Assembly: GCA_015680685.1 (NCBI GenBank)
Contig: MNCI01008661.1
Location: forward strand, 1 to 22,767
From: Gnetum montanum
Taxonomy: Eukaryota > Streptophyta > Gnetopsida > Gnetales > Gnetaceae
DNA length: 22,767 bases
Direction: 5' to 3'
Below, piece by piece: positions 1 to 9,714 of this stretch; the first letter of the stretch is position 1; each line of letters starts with the position of its first letter. The notes beneath the pieces were generated by a model. That model was not told the origin of the DNA. It did no database searches and was given only the letters and a program-made list of their open reading frames with translations. Both the position numbers and the translations under genes were made by a program.

Positions 1-928
1 TAGAGGAGGGATAAGTGATTTCATTTTTAGTTATCTTGTTACCTCTCATCTAGTAGTTAGGCTTGGTTAACATCTTCTTCTTTAAAATCATCTTGACCAA
101 TTGATATGTATATATATATCTAAGCTTGTGGAGCGATTTTGTAGGCTATGTGTAGAATTTAATTATTTTTAAAAAATTTTATGTTATCAATTATCATTAT
201 AAAGGACATAGTTATAAATGTTCGAGTTGTTAAAATATTAATAGAATTATTTAAAGTCTTCTCCAACCGTAGATACCTTAATGGCAGCCATTGTGAGTTT
301 AGCATATTCTTCTAATTTTATAAAACCTAGCCAACATAATCATAGATATTAATTATAGGCATAAGCTTAAAATAAAAGTTATAATGTCCAAAACTTGATT
401 AGCCAACCACAAGATAAAAGTAAGAGAAAGGAGAAATGGCCTCTACTGCAACCTTCAAGCTATAAGCTTAAAATTAAAGTTTTCAACCCTCTTCAAAACA
501 AAAAGGGGGTCCCCCTTCTGTGCCAAATCAACATGTTCATATTTGAAAGTAAAGAAGCAACTCATTGAAGCTAAAAAATAAAGTAATGCAACCATACCTG
601 GTCGACTTTGGGATCCATTAGTCAACCCCCATGGCTTAACACTCAAGTCTACCATGTTAAGATTCAAGGCTTACACTATCCTTGCTAGTAGCAACATAGT
701 CGAATAGGCTTCTTCTCACAAGGAAGAATCATAATAATAACAATCATGCACTATTTTTAAACAATCATTGATATGGCTTCTTCTCATAAGTAAGAATGTT
801 CGTTGCTCACCAATGAATCCAACCAAAGGCAAGAAGCTGCAAAAACATAAATGCCCCAATAATTCTAGATTGTCTACACCCATTTGGATCCTTCCATTCT
901 AGATTTCACCTTCATCTTGCATTAGGAT
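1..928. other. AT-rich non-coding flank, nothing recognised
   Basis: No coherent reading frame, RNA gene or terminal repeat was seen on either strand. The reading frame open on the minus strand at 455-667 has no recognisable motif and a composition expected by chance in AT-rich DNA. A short TA dinucleotide run lies near 108-118. Confidence 0.5.
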
Positions 929-1855
929 GAGTAATTATGATGGAGAAACATAGAAGGTAACATTTTTTTGCCTTCCAACAGATCTATTCCTACGATGCGA
1001 ATGAACAATCTCATCAAGTTTAGCATCACTGAACTTAATAAGAAGTACAAACTTCAAGATCACCTCTATCAGGATTATCATCCCATAAAGGCCTAATGGA
1101 AAAAAGGTTGACAAATGGAAGCTAGATACAAGGCTACAAAGGAACAAATATTTTCTACCTAATAAGCACACAAGGATGGCAAGGACTTCTTTTTAGGCTA
1201 GTCTCAATACACGAATCCTTCCCCTTTATTTGATGGGAAGACCCTTAACCAATGGTTTTAGTCAACTGTGAATAATCTTGGTGATGGGAGAAATGGGTCT
1301 CAAGACCCAGAGACCTCAAAAGGTGGTAGCTATAGCTAATAACCTAGAGGTAAGAATGGTGACAAGTATTAGGAGAAAGATAAACATGGTGATTGAGGTA
1401 GGGACCAAAGAAGAGAAGATAGTAGGCATCATTCTAGTGTTGATTCTCTTTCCTTTTTGCATTCATCATCATCCTAATCATCTTCTTCCTCCAACTTTGA
1501 TAGGAGAAGTAGAGGCTGGGATTGTGGAAAGAGTAACAGAAATCATGATGGAGATGAATGGTGGTATAGGAATGATTGTAGATCCCACTAAGACAAGAGG
1601 GACTAGGAGCATGAATAGTAGCAAGGGGATGAACATCACTAAGAATGAAGGCACAGTAAAAACTCATTGTAGGCATTATGGCCATGACAAGGATCACATG
1701 ACCACTATGACTATAATGAGCCTTTACTAGCTACAAGCAATATGTTGAACATTTCAAAGGTTGTTAGAATTTCCACCAGACACTTGAAGAATAGCTACAT
1801 CAAATGACTGGATATGAATAATATTTCCACTAGGCAGTTGAAGGATGAGCCTTTG
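929..1855 (+). pseudogene. Degenerate Arg/Ser/Asp-rich (SR-like) protein pseudogene
   Basis: One plus-strand frame (codons starting at positions 929, 932 and so on) stays coherent for about 900 bp, broken by stop codons but with no frameshift that I could see. The first part, about 990-1280, reads as a mixed charged globular sequence including FDGKTLNQWF at about 1229-1258. From about 1283 it becomes rich in R, D, S, H and E, with RDQRRED, a serine run near 1455-1490 and many RD, RS and NRN pairs. This resembles the RS/RD tails of plant splicing-related proteins. Many stops fall where CGA or CAG would suit the context, as expected from deamination of methylated cytosine. The lack of visible introns suggests a retrocopy, but that is inference. 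It ends against the oppositely oriented PPR pseudogene. The parent gene is not identified, and a gag-like origin for the charged tract cannot be excluded. Confidence 0.45.
1769..1846 (+). repeat. Imperfect 24-bp direct repeat, 54 bp apart, in frame
   Basis: Bases 1769-1792 and 1823-1846 match at 20 of 24 positions. The offset of 54 bp keeps both in the frame of the upstream pseudogene, where they read as ISTRHLKN and ISTRQLKD. This supports that frame as the ancestral coding frame of the 3' end. Confidence 0.6.
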
Positions 1856-3610
1856 CCATGAATTTTATGGCAAGATGGTAATCATTGCACATTCTAAAAT
1901 TTCTAAATATTCTTATGTCTTGGCCACTAGGAGTGACTATGTGGCCAAAAGAAATGGCCAACTTTTCACTATGTTGTTTGATGGAATTTTCATCTATTTC
2001 TTCTTTTACATCATGGAGAAGAACATTGGTGTAATATTTGTTGTATTTAGGAAGTTTGATTTGAATATGCAAACTCTCCAATATAGCATGTATTTACTCA
2101 GACTCTTCATGTGATTTATCATTCATTCTAAAGTTATGAACTTTGTTTTTGTGAATAATCCAACTAAAAATTGGTAACCATTTATATCCCTTTTTCATAG
2201 CCTAAATCCTCAACTTTTTTGCATCATCCAACAATCCTTGATTACCATATATGGTTGACAATAGCATATGTGTTGTTGGGTTTCCTAGTTCCAACTCAAA
2301 GATTTTCTCAGTTGTTATTAAACTGATCTTGACATTTCCATTATTGCAATAAGCACACAATAAGGCTCTCCAAAGTGGAGAAACATGCTTACATTCTGCC
2401 TGCCTAATAATCCTTGCTGCTTCCTCAAGCTTGCCTACTTATCCCTTGAGGCCAATTAGCAAAGAATAATGCTCTAGTTTTGGCATCATAGATTCAAAGA
2501 TAGATATGCCCTATTTCACAAGCCTAGCATTCACACAAGCCAACAACACATAGCTGAAAGTGTAGTCATTAGGTCTCATGCTACTTTCCTGCATATCTGC
2601 AAATATTTCCAAAGCCTTTGATCCTAACCCATGATAAGCTAATTCCAAGATAATTGCATTCCATAACTCAAAAATTTTGGCATGAATCAACCTAAAAATA
2701 AATAGAGCATCCTCAATTACCCCACAACTTACATGCATGCTCAAAAGTGAACTTCCCAAAAAAGAGTTCAGCTCTACATCTGATTTTGCAACATCAGCAT
2801 GTAGTTGCTTTCCTTGTTCAAGTAAACCCAAATTGGCACAACATTTGAGAATCTCTTCAAATGTTGTAGTGTATGCAATGAATCTAGCTTCTACCATTGA
2901 TCTATAAAGTTCTAAACATTTCTTGCTCTACTAGTTCTACAAATGAGCAGAAATAATCAATTTACAAGATACAAAAGTGCTTCTTGGCATTTCATTAAAC
3001 ATCTTTTTTACATCATTAAGCTTGCTAATCTTCCCATACCTAGCATTCATGGCATTGTAGGAATCCATGTATAGCTGTGACATCTTGTCAAATAGATGGC
3101 TTTCCTTCTTAATCTATTTGATTTGGAAATATTCATGAACCATGGCATTGTAGGAGAGGGCATTTTTTCTAGGCATTTTGTTAAATAGATGGTGTGCCTC
3201 ATCAACTCTTCCATTCTAGTAATATCCAAAAATCATGGTAGACCAAGAAGAGTTATTGTGTTTGACATTTATAGGAAAAGCTCCTATGCTTCATCCATGT
3301 GCCCACATCAAGAATATGCTACAATCATGCAATTCCAAGAGGCGGTATTTCTACAAGGAATTTTGTCGAATAGTTGGTGGCCTTCCTTGATTCTACAATT
3401 TTGAAGAAGCCGTAACAACATCATATTCTAGGAAATTTGAGGTCTATTAGCTGTATGCTTGAACAAATGCAATGCATCATTGATTTGGTTTCTACATAAG
3501 TAGTGGAATAGCATTGTTGTCTATGAGATCAGGTTATTCTCTACCATTTTGGCTACAATTTTTCATGCTCCAATATTTGTAGAGTTAAAAGCCATTCAAA
3601 GGCTTGATCT
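1848..3610 (-). pseudogene. DYW-class pentatricopeptide repeat (PPR) pseudogene
   Basis: PLS-class PPR proteins bind organellar transcripts, and their DYW domain is a zinc-dependent cytidine deaminase used in RNA editing. On the minus strand, PPR units are recognisable from about 3600 down: LFDKIPCRNTASWNCMI with CGHMDEA (about 3390-3290), an EMPR-type unit near 2980, KQLHADVAKS and MRPNDYTFSYVLLAC in the longest open stretch (2897-2511). An E region with KLEEAARIIRQAE (about 2445-2400) and WRALLCAYCNNGN follows. The E+/DYW part has LHDVKEEIDEN, HSEKLAISFG and IRIFRNFRMCNDYHLAIKFMAK (2020-1845). HSE keeps the catalytic His/Glu, but the CxxCH motif reads CNDYH, so a zinc-binding Cys is lost. 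The domain stops before its DYW terminus. Stops and shifts are scattered throughout, and no initiator Met is assignable. No intron is apparent; many DYW genes are intronless, so retroposition cannot be inferred. Confidence 0.88.
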
Positions 3611-3819
3611 CTCTAGTTTCTAAATGTAGAATTTAATTGTTTAAATTTGGAAATGAAATATACATAGATACTAGTTACAAAATGCATTGCCATGTTGTTG
3701 TTAATAAGAAAAAATTTTTAAATTCCTAAATCGATGCTTAACTCTCAAAATCAATGATCCTAGAAGGTTATACACTTGAGATATATAAGTTTGAGGCATT
3801 TGTGGGTGTCACCATGAGA
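3611..3819. other. Unassigned spacer
   Basis: AT-rich sequence between the upstream end of the PPR pseudogene and the first LINE-like codons. No motif was recognised. It may contain further decayed LINE sequence. Confidence 0.35.
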
Positions 3820-4066
3820 AATTATAGTACTATTCATTTTCCAAGTAAGAACTAGAGGATGCCTTAACCATTTTCATAAATTTTTTTTTTACTTTTTATT
3901 TTTTCGGCTAACATAATTGTTGATACAATTATTTAATAAAATTATGGACACTAAAATGTTAATAATTGGAGAAAAAGCATGGTTTTCCCCATTTTTTAAA
4001 ACAATAGAGAAGTGCAATATTATGCAAAATTTAAAGGGATAAAGGAATCAAGCTAACAAGCCATAC
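3820..4066 (+). mobile_element. RTE-type LINE reverse transcriptase, upstream fragment
   Basis: This is the piece of a plant RTE-like non-LTR element left of the LTR insertion. From about 3936 it reads LFNKIMDTKM, then after a shift NVNNWRKSMVFPIFKN (3954-4004), then REVQYYAKFKGIK (to about 4047) and, after another shift, residues like LTSHT at the insertion point. These match the order of RTE fingers/palm motifs (xxxEWRKSxxVPIxKNKGD, then YRGIKLxSHTxKLWE). The next residues of that motif (MK, then ERVI) are found 17 kb away at 21092 onward, which shows the two halves were once contiguous. The left boundary is soft: a weak match extends to about 3820 and nothing convincing lies beyond it. Several frameshifts and stops make it non-functional. 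Confidence 0.72.
4062..4066. repeat. Target-site duplication of element A, left copy (CATAC)
   Basis: CATAC immediately precedes the LTR start at 4067 and recurs at 21090-21094 immediately after the LTR end at 21089. A 5-bp duplication is the size made by Ty3/Gypsy integrases. Confidence 0.88.
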
Positions 4067-4178
4067 CAATTAGTCATGTTTTGTAGGCCTCTAATATCAG
4101 AGTCATGATGTTGGGTACTTGATATCAGGGCACCACCTCTGATGTTGGGGATTTGATATCACTCCTCCCATGCTAGCC

Positions 4179-4186
4179 TATAAATA
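4179..4186 (+). promoter_or_regulatory. LTR TATA box, element A 5' LTR
   Basis: TATAAATA lies about 113 bp into the LTR and is preceded by repeated GATATCA and TGATGTTGGG motifs (4103-4160). The same box occurs in all LTR copies in the window: 20811-20818 (plus), 5112-5119 and 12563-12570 (minus). It is the likely Pol II core promoter of the family. Confidence 0.7.
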
Positions 4187-4343
4187 CAACACTTGGGTGC
4201 ATGGTTGGGAAGTAGTAGAAAGAAGTAGAAGTAGTCAAAATTTTATTAGTTTGTTTTCCAGTGCATGCTTGCAGTATGATGTTAAGTGATCATATGACAT
4301 CCTTATTCGAGTGTGATGTACTTGGACATGTTCCATGTTCAGC

Positions 4344-4349
4344 AATAAA
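4344..4349 (+). promoter_or_regulatory. LTR polyadenylation signal AATAAA
   Basis: AATAAA lies 158 bp downstream of the TATA box, a plausible R-region polyadenylation signal. Element B inserted 15 bp after it. Confidence 0.5.
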
Positions 4350-4359
4350 GATCAAGATT

Positions 4360-4364
4360 ACTTC
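4360..4364. repeat. Target-site duplication of element B, left copy (ACTTC)
   Basis: ACTTC directly abuts B's left end (4365) and recurs at 12683-12687, directly abutting B's right end (12682). In uninterrupted LTRs the site occurs once, as GATTACTTCCATCATTAC. Confidence 0.93.
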
Positions 4365-5231
4365 TAATGAGCAGTGATCTACCCCTACACTCAACCATAA
4401 GAATCACAAGCATTCACGCATGATCTAGTCTAATTCCATTGATGGGACTAGTTGTCACATCTAAATTGTTATGCTTTGATTACAATTTGTTGTCTTCTCA
4501 CTTGGACTAGTGGTAGCTTTGTCACATATGATTTATTCCAAAGTGAGGCGTATGATGTTTCCTAACTCTATGCTACTCCTAGTGACAAAAAGGGATAAAT
4601 TGATTAACTAATAAATAATGAAAAATAAAGCCTAAATTAGCCTATGGTGATGGTATCTACCCTTAACTATCCATACATGTTTTGGACTTCGTGGAGCTAC
4701 TTTTGGGTTTACCAAGTGTACATCACTGGTTGTGCCAAACTATACACTTCTAAGCAACCAAGTATTTACACATAGACATTCATGATTAAGGTGTACACAT
4801 TTCGCTTAACAACAGGAAGAGTTGATAATAATAAATGGAGATGTTTAACTAAGGAAAATATTAAATAATTAAAACAAAAATATTAATCTAAGTGGATGTT
4901 GTAATGATGGAAGTAATCTTGATCTTTATTGCTAGTCATGTAGCGTGTCTAAGTACGTCACACTTGAATAAAGATGTCATACGATTACAAATATCACACT
5001 ATAGGCATCCACTAGGAATAATAGAAAGACAAGAACTAAAAACTAACTATTTATAATATGTGCTATAAAACTCTAAGCTAAAAACTGTCTCATTTGGAAA
5101 ACCAAGTGTAGTATTTATAGGCAAGGTCTAGATGAGGCAACATTGGGTATTCAACATTGCTTATTAGTCCTGATGTTGGGACTCCGATGTAGCATATCCA
5201 ATGCTAGGGCCCATCAAATCATTTCTCATCA
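4365..5231 (-). repeat. Element B 3' LTR
   Basis: A direct repeat of 11818-12682, bounded by degenerate TGATGA...TCATCA inverted ends (TAATGAG at 4365, CTCATCA ending at 5231). It carries the LTR TATA box on the minus strand at 5112-5119. Confidence 0.92.
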
Positions 5232-5242
5232 TATCCCCATGA
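5232..5242 (-). other. Element B polypurine tract
   Basis: On the minus strand TCATGGGGATA immediately precedes the LTR start TGATGAG. It aligns with AGTGGTGGGGGTA in front of A's 3' LTR, with homologous upstream sequence (GACAAGWTTTCATT). It is the likely plus-strand priming site. Confidence 0.75.
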
Positions 5243-5435
5243 TTGAATGAAAACTTGTCATCGAGTTAAACAAAGATGAGGAACAAGTATTTTACAAAAT
5301 ATTGGATAGGTATGGGATTATTGACTAACTCCAACAATGGACAACATAACTGACTTTTTGCATGTCGTAGTGGTGTAGTATAAAAATGGAACACATTATT
5401 ACAAAACAAGGTAAGACAAAACAAGACTGGAAGGC

Positions 5436-8255
5436 TCATGTAGTGCCTAGAGGTGGTGGCTCTTCCATTGGTCACTTCCCTTTGTTGTTAGGCCGCTGGA
5501 ATTTGTAACAGTTAAGAAAGGCTTGCAATTTTTTCTCCTTCATCCTTTGGTCATGCATCATCCAGGCTATTGTGCCAATGTGTGCTAATGTTAATACATC
5601 CCAAGGACATGGCAATTGTGAAAACATTTGTTATGCCTTGATGTACCAAGTTGCAAATTGTTGTCGTTTCTTCTCCAAGGCCCTAGATTTATCCTTTAGC
5701 TCATGATAGTCTATTAATCTTTGCGATAGGTTCAATTCTACATCTTTCTATCCCTAACAGCTAGCTTTGATCACCTCTAATTCTGAGTTTTCCACTTGTA
5801 ATCTTTGTAATGCATACTTCTAATCCATAAACTCCTTCTGATATAGTGTGTAAGTGGTCGCCACCTGCTTCTCCAACTCGCTTTTGCGATGACCTACTGT
5901 TAACATTGTAAGGTTGGCATATTGGAGGTTAGTCAATGCCATGTATTCTTTCAAATCTTCTATATACAGGTCCTTATTTTTAACTTCCACTTAGTGGACC
6001 ATAGCATAACTATCCAAAATGGCCTACCATTTAGAATTTTGTGCTACCAAGGAGTTGATGTGGGCTTTGGCAATCTTGATTTCCTTCTCATTAATTTCTT
6101 TGTACATGCCAACTTGGTCCCAAAATTGTTCTTTTAACTTTTCATGTTTTTAGGCCTCATTTTGCCACATGCTGATCTCGATTACTATCTTTTGTTGAAT
6201 AGCACATATCTCCTTCATAAAGAGGGTTCTATTTTCTCAGTCCAATCAACTCATATCCTAGTTGACCCTCACCAGTGATTCCCTCAACTAATAGAAACTC
6301 TCTTCCAAGATGTTCTTTTGCTTTTCCACTATGGTTAATTGGGCATTCTCTTTAGCGAGCTACTTATTTTCTTCTTAAATAGTAATCAATGCCTTCTTAT
6401 GCAGATGAGTTTGTGCATATGTAGCAGAGGAGTTCTAGACCTCCATCTTCTTTTCTTGCTTTACAACTGCTCTCTCCTTTTCTAGCTTAGTAAGCTCCTC
6501 TATTCAAAACTGCTCTAGTTGGTCTGGTGTAATGAAACGAGTAGGATCCCATTGTTCAGCATGCAGGACAACTAGCTCTTCTTGCAATCTTAGCACCTCA
6601 GCTTCTACATGCTCTGCCCTGACCTTAGCCATAACCAACTTCCATTTTGTAGTGATGAGGTACAATTATGTCACAGTGACATCACTGAGGATGTTAAATA
6701 GAGTGGTCATCACTTAACCTGTATGTAGCAAATGATCAAGTACATCCTCAAGCACTACAAGAGTCATTAAGATCTCAGCCAACACTTGTGCATCTCTTGT
6801 CCCTACTAAATCAGTCGTAGGCATAATAGAACCATTGAATGATTCTGTAATATGATCAGTGATCACCTCTACTATGCCTATTGCATCCTCATGTTGTAGC
6901 ACCATGACTGTGGTGCCTTCTCTAGTTTCTAAAGTGGCCTAAAAGGATGCGATATTCCTAGAGATCTAGCATGACCATTGGGATCCCTCTGATCCTGACT
7001 GAATTGAGATCTTTCCTCCTTATTGGATTAGCTAATATGGTGGGCTATACAGTGTCATCCATAACTTGGAAGAGATTAGCCTCATCCCTGCTTCCCTAGT
7101 TGATAGTCTCAATGATTCTTTGTAGGTGACTCATCAACGATCTATAATCTTACAGTGATGGTAGTGGAGCTTGTACTTGCAGCTGCTACTCTAGCTCTTC
7201 TTGTGTTTCAGCTATTGGTTCTACCTCCTTTTCAACTTCTTACTTCACTAGAATATTTTCTTGCTGTTGCAATTTTGAGGAGCTCTACAAAGGAAGTGTG
7301 TTGAGCCTTTTGAGGAGCTCTACAAAGGAAGTGTGTTGAGCCTTTTTGATCAAATAGTGAAATAGAAGTGTTGGTCTTCCTAATTTTGTTTCTTCAAACC
7401 ATTACTAGATTTCTATGAAATAGTATTGAGAAAGGTTAACTGAAATTTTTTTCATTAGAATGGTGCTTCATTTAGCCACATAAGTGGAAATGCAATTGAG
7501 CCCTTTTGTGGTGAACAACTGGTATGTCCCAATCTTGAAGTAGGGTCTTTCCTCCAAGGTCATCTCATGATATGATTTATCTTCTTTGCTGTATGCCCAT
7601 TTTAGCCATAATCTCTTTGTTTTGGTGTTAGATCTAATAGATAGGAGAACAACTTTGATCCCTTCATTGGGTAGGTTGAGCTGTAGCTATATCTTTAATT
7701 GCATAAGAGATATTCACCTCATAGATATTCACAATGGTACCTTCATCCTTATTGTGCCAAAATTGATAGGCTTTTCCTAGGTACCATTCACCACTATCAA
7801 ACAGGATCAGCCACAATGGGGATCCTTAGAGTTGTGTCCATACCACTTCAGAAGCGAATTCCATGAACGGGCTGAAGTTCATTTCCACAATGACTAAGGC
7901 CAATTTGGACTTTTTCAGGATGGCAACAAGGTAATTAGGAGTAATGTGAGATGTTGTCCTTGTTTGGGAGTTGATACTTTTACCACCTCACCTTGGGCTG
8001 ATTGCTCGATAGTAGGGGTCTCTTGATGAATATTGAAAGATTGGGCCTCATGTTCAGCATGTTCTACTTGTTCTCCTTGCTGACTATGAACATCACATGG
8101 ATGCTTTGTGGCTCTCTATGAGGGTTCACCTTGAGCACCTCTTTTTGGGACCATCTGCAATCAAACAAAAACCAAGTCTTTCCAAGGTGATGTTTATTAT
8201 CATCTATCAACTCATACTGTACTCGGAACCTTAGTTCATTAAGCTCATAATGCAT
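5436..8255 (-). pseudogene. Element B ORF2: second ORF, globular N-terminal half and coiled-coil C-terminal half (degenerate)
   Basis: The start is an ATG at 8255, at the same place as the ATG of A's copy (17819); both follow CTACAATCA. The N-terminal part includes MHYELNELRF, LVAILKKSKLALVIVEMNFS (about 7940-7880), LFDSGEWYLGKAYQFWHN, VNISYAIKDIATAQ and, after a shift, LTLEERPYFKIGTYQLFTTK and TKLGRPTLLFHYLIKK (about 7340). This pattern recalls plant-specific transposon-associated or Athila ORF1-like domains, but I cannot assign it firmly. The C-terminal part from about 6640 is rich in E, K, L and Q with heptad-like spacing (RAEHVEAEVLRLQEEL, EELTKLEKERAVVKQEKKME, KHEKLKEQFWD, SELEKQVATTYTLYQKEF), suggesting a long coiled coil. 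It ends MEEPPPLGTT then TGA. Numerous stops and at least two shifts disable it. A perfect 35-bp tandem duplication (7273-7342) adds a shift. No polymerase or integrase motif is present. Confidence 0.6.
7273..7342 (-). repeat. Perfect 35-bp tandem duplication in ORF2 of element B
   Basis: Two identical adjacent units (7273-7307 and 7308-7342) begin TTTTGAGGAGCTCTACAAAG. Perfect identity in an otherwise diverged element indicates a recent event, or an assembly artefact. The unit length is not a multiple of three. Confidence 0.9.
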
Positions 8256-9714
8256 ATGATTGTAGAGTTAGGAAAAGTTTCATGAAAAATCCCCCAAAAA
8301 GTGTCTATCTCTTCTACAACCCATTGCAACTAATTTCTTTTTTCATTATATGTGGCTTAAAATAATGGTTTTAGGCTTGAGGATTTGAAGAATTGGACAT
8401 CTAGCACATTATCGTTAATGATTTTACATTATAAGTCCTACGGTTTTTAACATTCTTACCCTTAGAATACCTTTTGAGTAATAAGAAACTTTAACAAATT
8501 GGTGCAAAGTTGAACACTCTGGGTTCAAATAGATTCAAATGGTATGGAAATTAGAGCATTAAAGAGCTAGATATCACAAGTTGAAGATGGAGACACAAAG
8601 CTCTAAGTCACAAGAACGTACAATAACTCCCCCAATAGCAAATGAGGTAAATGAAGTTTATGTTGTGTGGGGACCAACTATATATACTTTTTTTTTGAGA
8701 CTCAACGTCAGGTACATGATGTGGAGGTCCAAAAATTTTAGTTTTTAGGCCACCAAAGGACATGCAAACTGAAGCTCTAGGTTGGATTAGAAGGTTGAAA
8801 GTTAAATTTTGTAGTTTGGGTAAGTGGAAAAATGCATTGAAGGTACTGAAAGTAGGATAAGGTGAAGTATTCAATGGTAAAAGTATGGGAAATGAGCAAG
8901 AAAAAGGCCGTTGAAAGCTTGATTGTGGGATAGTGTATGTTCATGATAAGAGAAGTAGTAAAATATAACACTTGGAATGCATGGAAGGTGAAAAATGATG
9001 TGGTCATGTTAAACAAGTACAAATCACAAAAGTTACACAAGTGGATCCTTCCCAAAGTAGGTTCTAGCCTATGATGCCCTTGCATAACCATGCCTAAAAT
9101 ATCCATAGGCACTAGAGGAGTTGAATATAATGCATACTTGTGAAACAAAACACACATGTTAAAACCATTGACTTGAGATCATTACTTCATGTTAGACAAA
9201 ACCACAAGTTATGAACTTTTGGACAACAAGATGGAATGGATTGAAGAAGGAATCATAGAAATCAAGACATGAGGTGTCATACCATGATCATAATGAAATC
9301 TTGTATGTTATTAATGGTTAGATAACCATGTGTGCTTCCTTCTAAGATTCAAACCAAGTCCATACCACATTCAGTGACATTGCATTGTCTCATCCCATCA
9401 ACAAACAACCATAAGACTATCAAAGTTGCAAGGAGTAACATCACTTGGCATTTTGTCCAAGGGAGAAACATTATTATGGCACACTTATTATAGCATTTTT
9501 TTTCTTTTTTTGATGCTTTTGAGAAGTTTCCAACCTTCAGGCATGGGTGCATGTCTTTCTAGTGGGACTCATAGAAGTTTATTTAGTGCTAGTTAAAGTT
9601 GCTCTTACTCCCATTTTTCATTAGATCTACAAGGATATGGTTATAACCTCATCAACATGATAGAACATATAGAAGTTGTTGAGGCCCATTGATGTAAATG
9701 TGTCTTCACAAATT
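8256..9714 (-). other. Element B middle region between gag and ORF2 (non-coding)
   Basis: This is collinear with A's 16285-17818; shared tags include GGATCCACTTGT, TTCTATCATGTTG and ACTAGAAAGACATG. A 126-codon frame on the minus strand (9157-8777) is closed by stops in A and is probably fortuitous. Near the ORF2 end lies a TATA box (8679-8686) with U3-like motifs. About 0.9 kb present in A is missing at the gag junction. Confidence 0.6.
8679..8730 (-). promoter_or_regulatory. Internal U3-like promoter upstream of ORF2, element B
   Basis: Read on the minus strand, CACATCATGTACCTGACGTTG (8725-8705) precedes TATATATA (8686-8679), followed by GTTGGTCCCC. The box is about 425 bp upstream of the ORF2 ATG and aligns with TATAAATA at 17361-17368 in A. 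The upstream motif resembles the LTR U3 pattern GACATCAGATACCTGACATC. Confidence 0.45.

Larger units (their letters stand above)
4067..4364 (+). repeat. Element A 5' LTR, first part (U3 to R)
   Basis: This matches the start of A's 3' LTR (20733-20905): tags such as CCTATAAATACAACACTTGG and AAGTAGTAGAAAGAAGTAGA are shared. The terminal bases have drifted (CAATTAG against TGATGAG at 20733). The LTR breaks off after GATTACTTC at 4364 and resumes at 12688 with CATCATTACAAAATCC. That junction is continuous in the uninterrupted LTRs of B, read on the minus strand. Confidence 0.9.

Noticed and set aside
935-1171. Minus-strand frame ending LDEIVHSHRRNRSVGRQK, reminiscent of RNA-export adaptor motifs
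   Set aside because: The plus strand has a longer coherent frame through the same bases, and the motif match is short.
4067-5231. A single palindromic LTR or foldback DNA transposon
   Set aside because: The inverted arrangement is fully explained by an inverted same-family insertion with ACTTC duplications at both distant ends.
7273-7342. CRISPR-like or satellite repeat
   Set aside because: There are only two adjacent units with no spacer, which is a simple tandem duplication.
8777-9157. 126-codon minus-strand frame in element B's middle region, Phe/Leu-rich and possibly a membrane or envelope-like protein
   Set aside because: The homologous DNA in A (about 16880-17180) is broken by stops and shifts, and no transmembrane pattern is shared beyond base composition.
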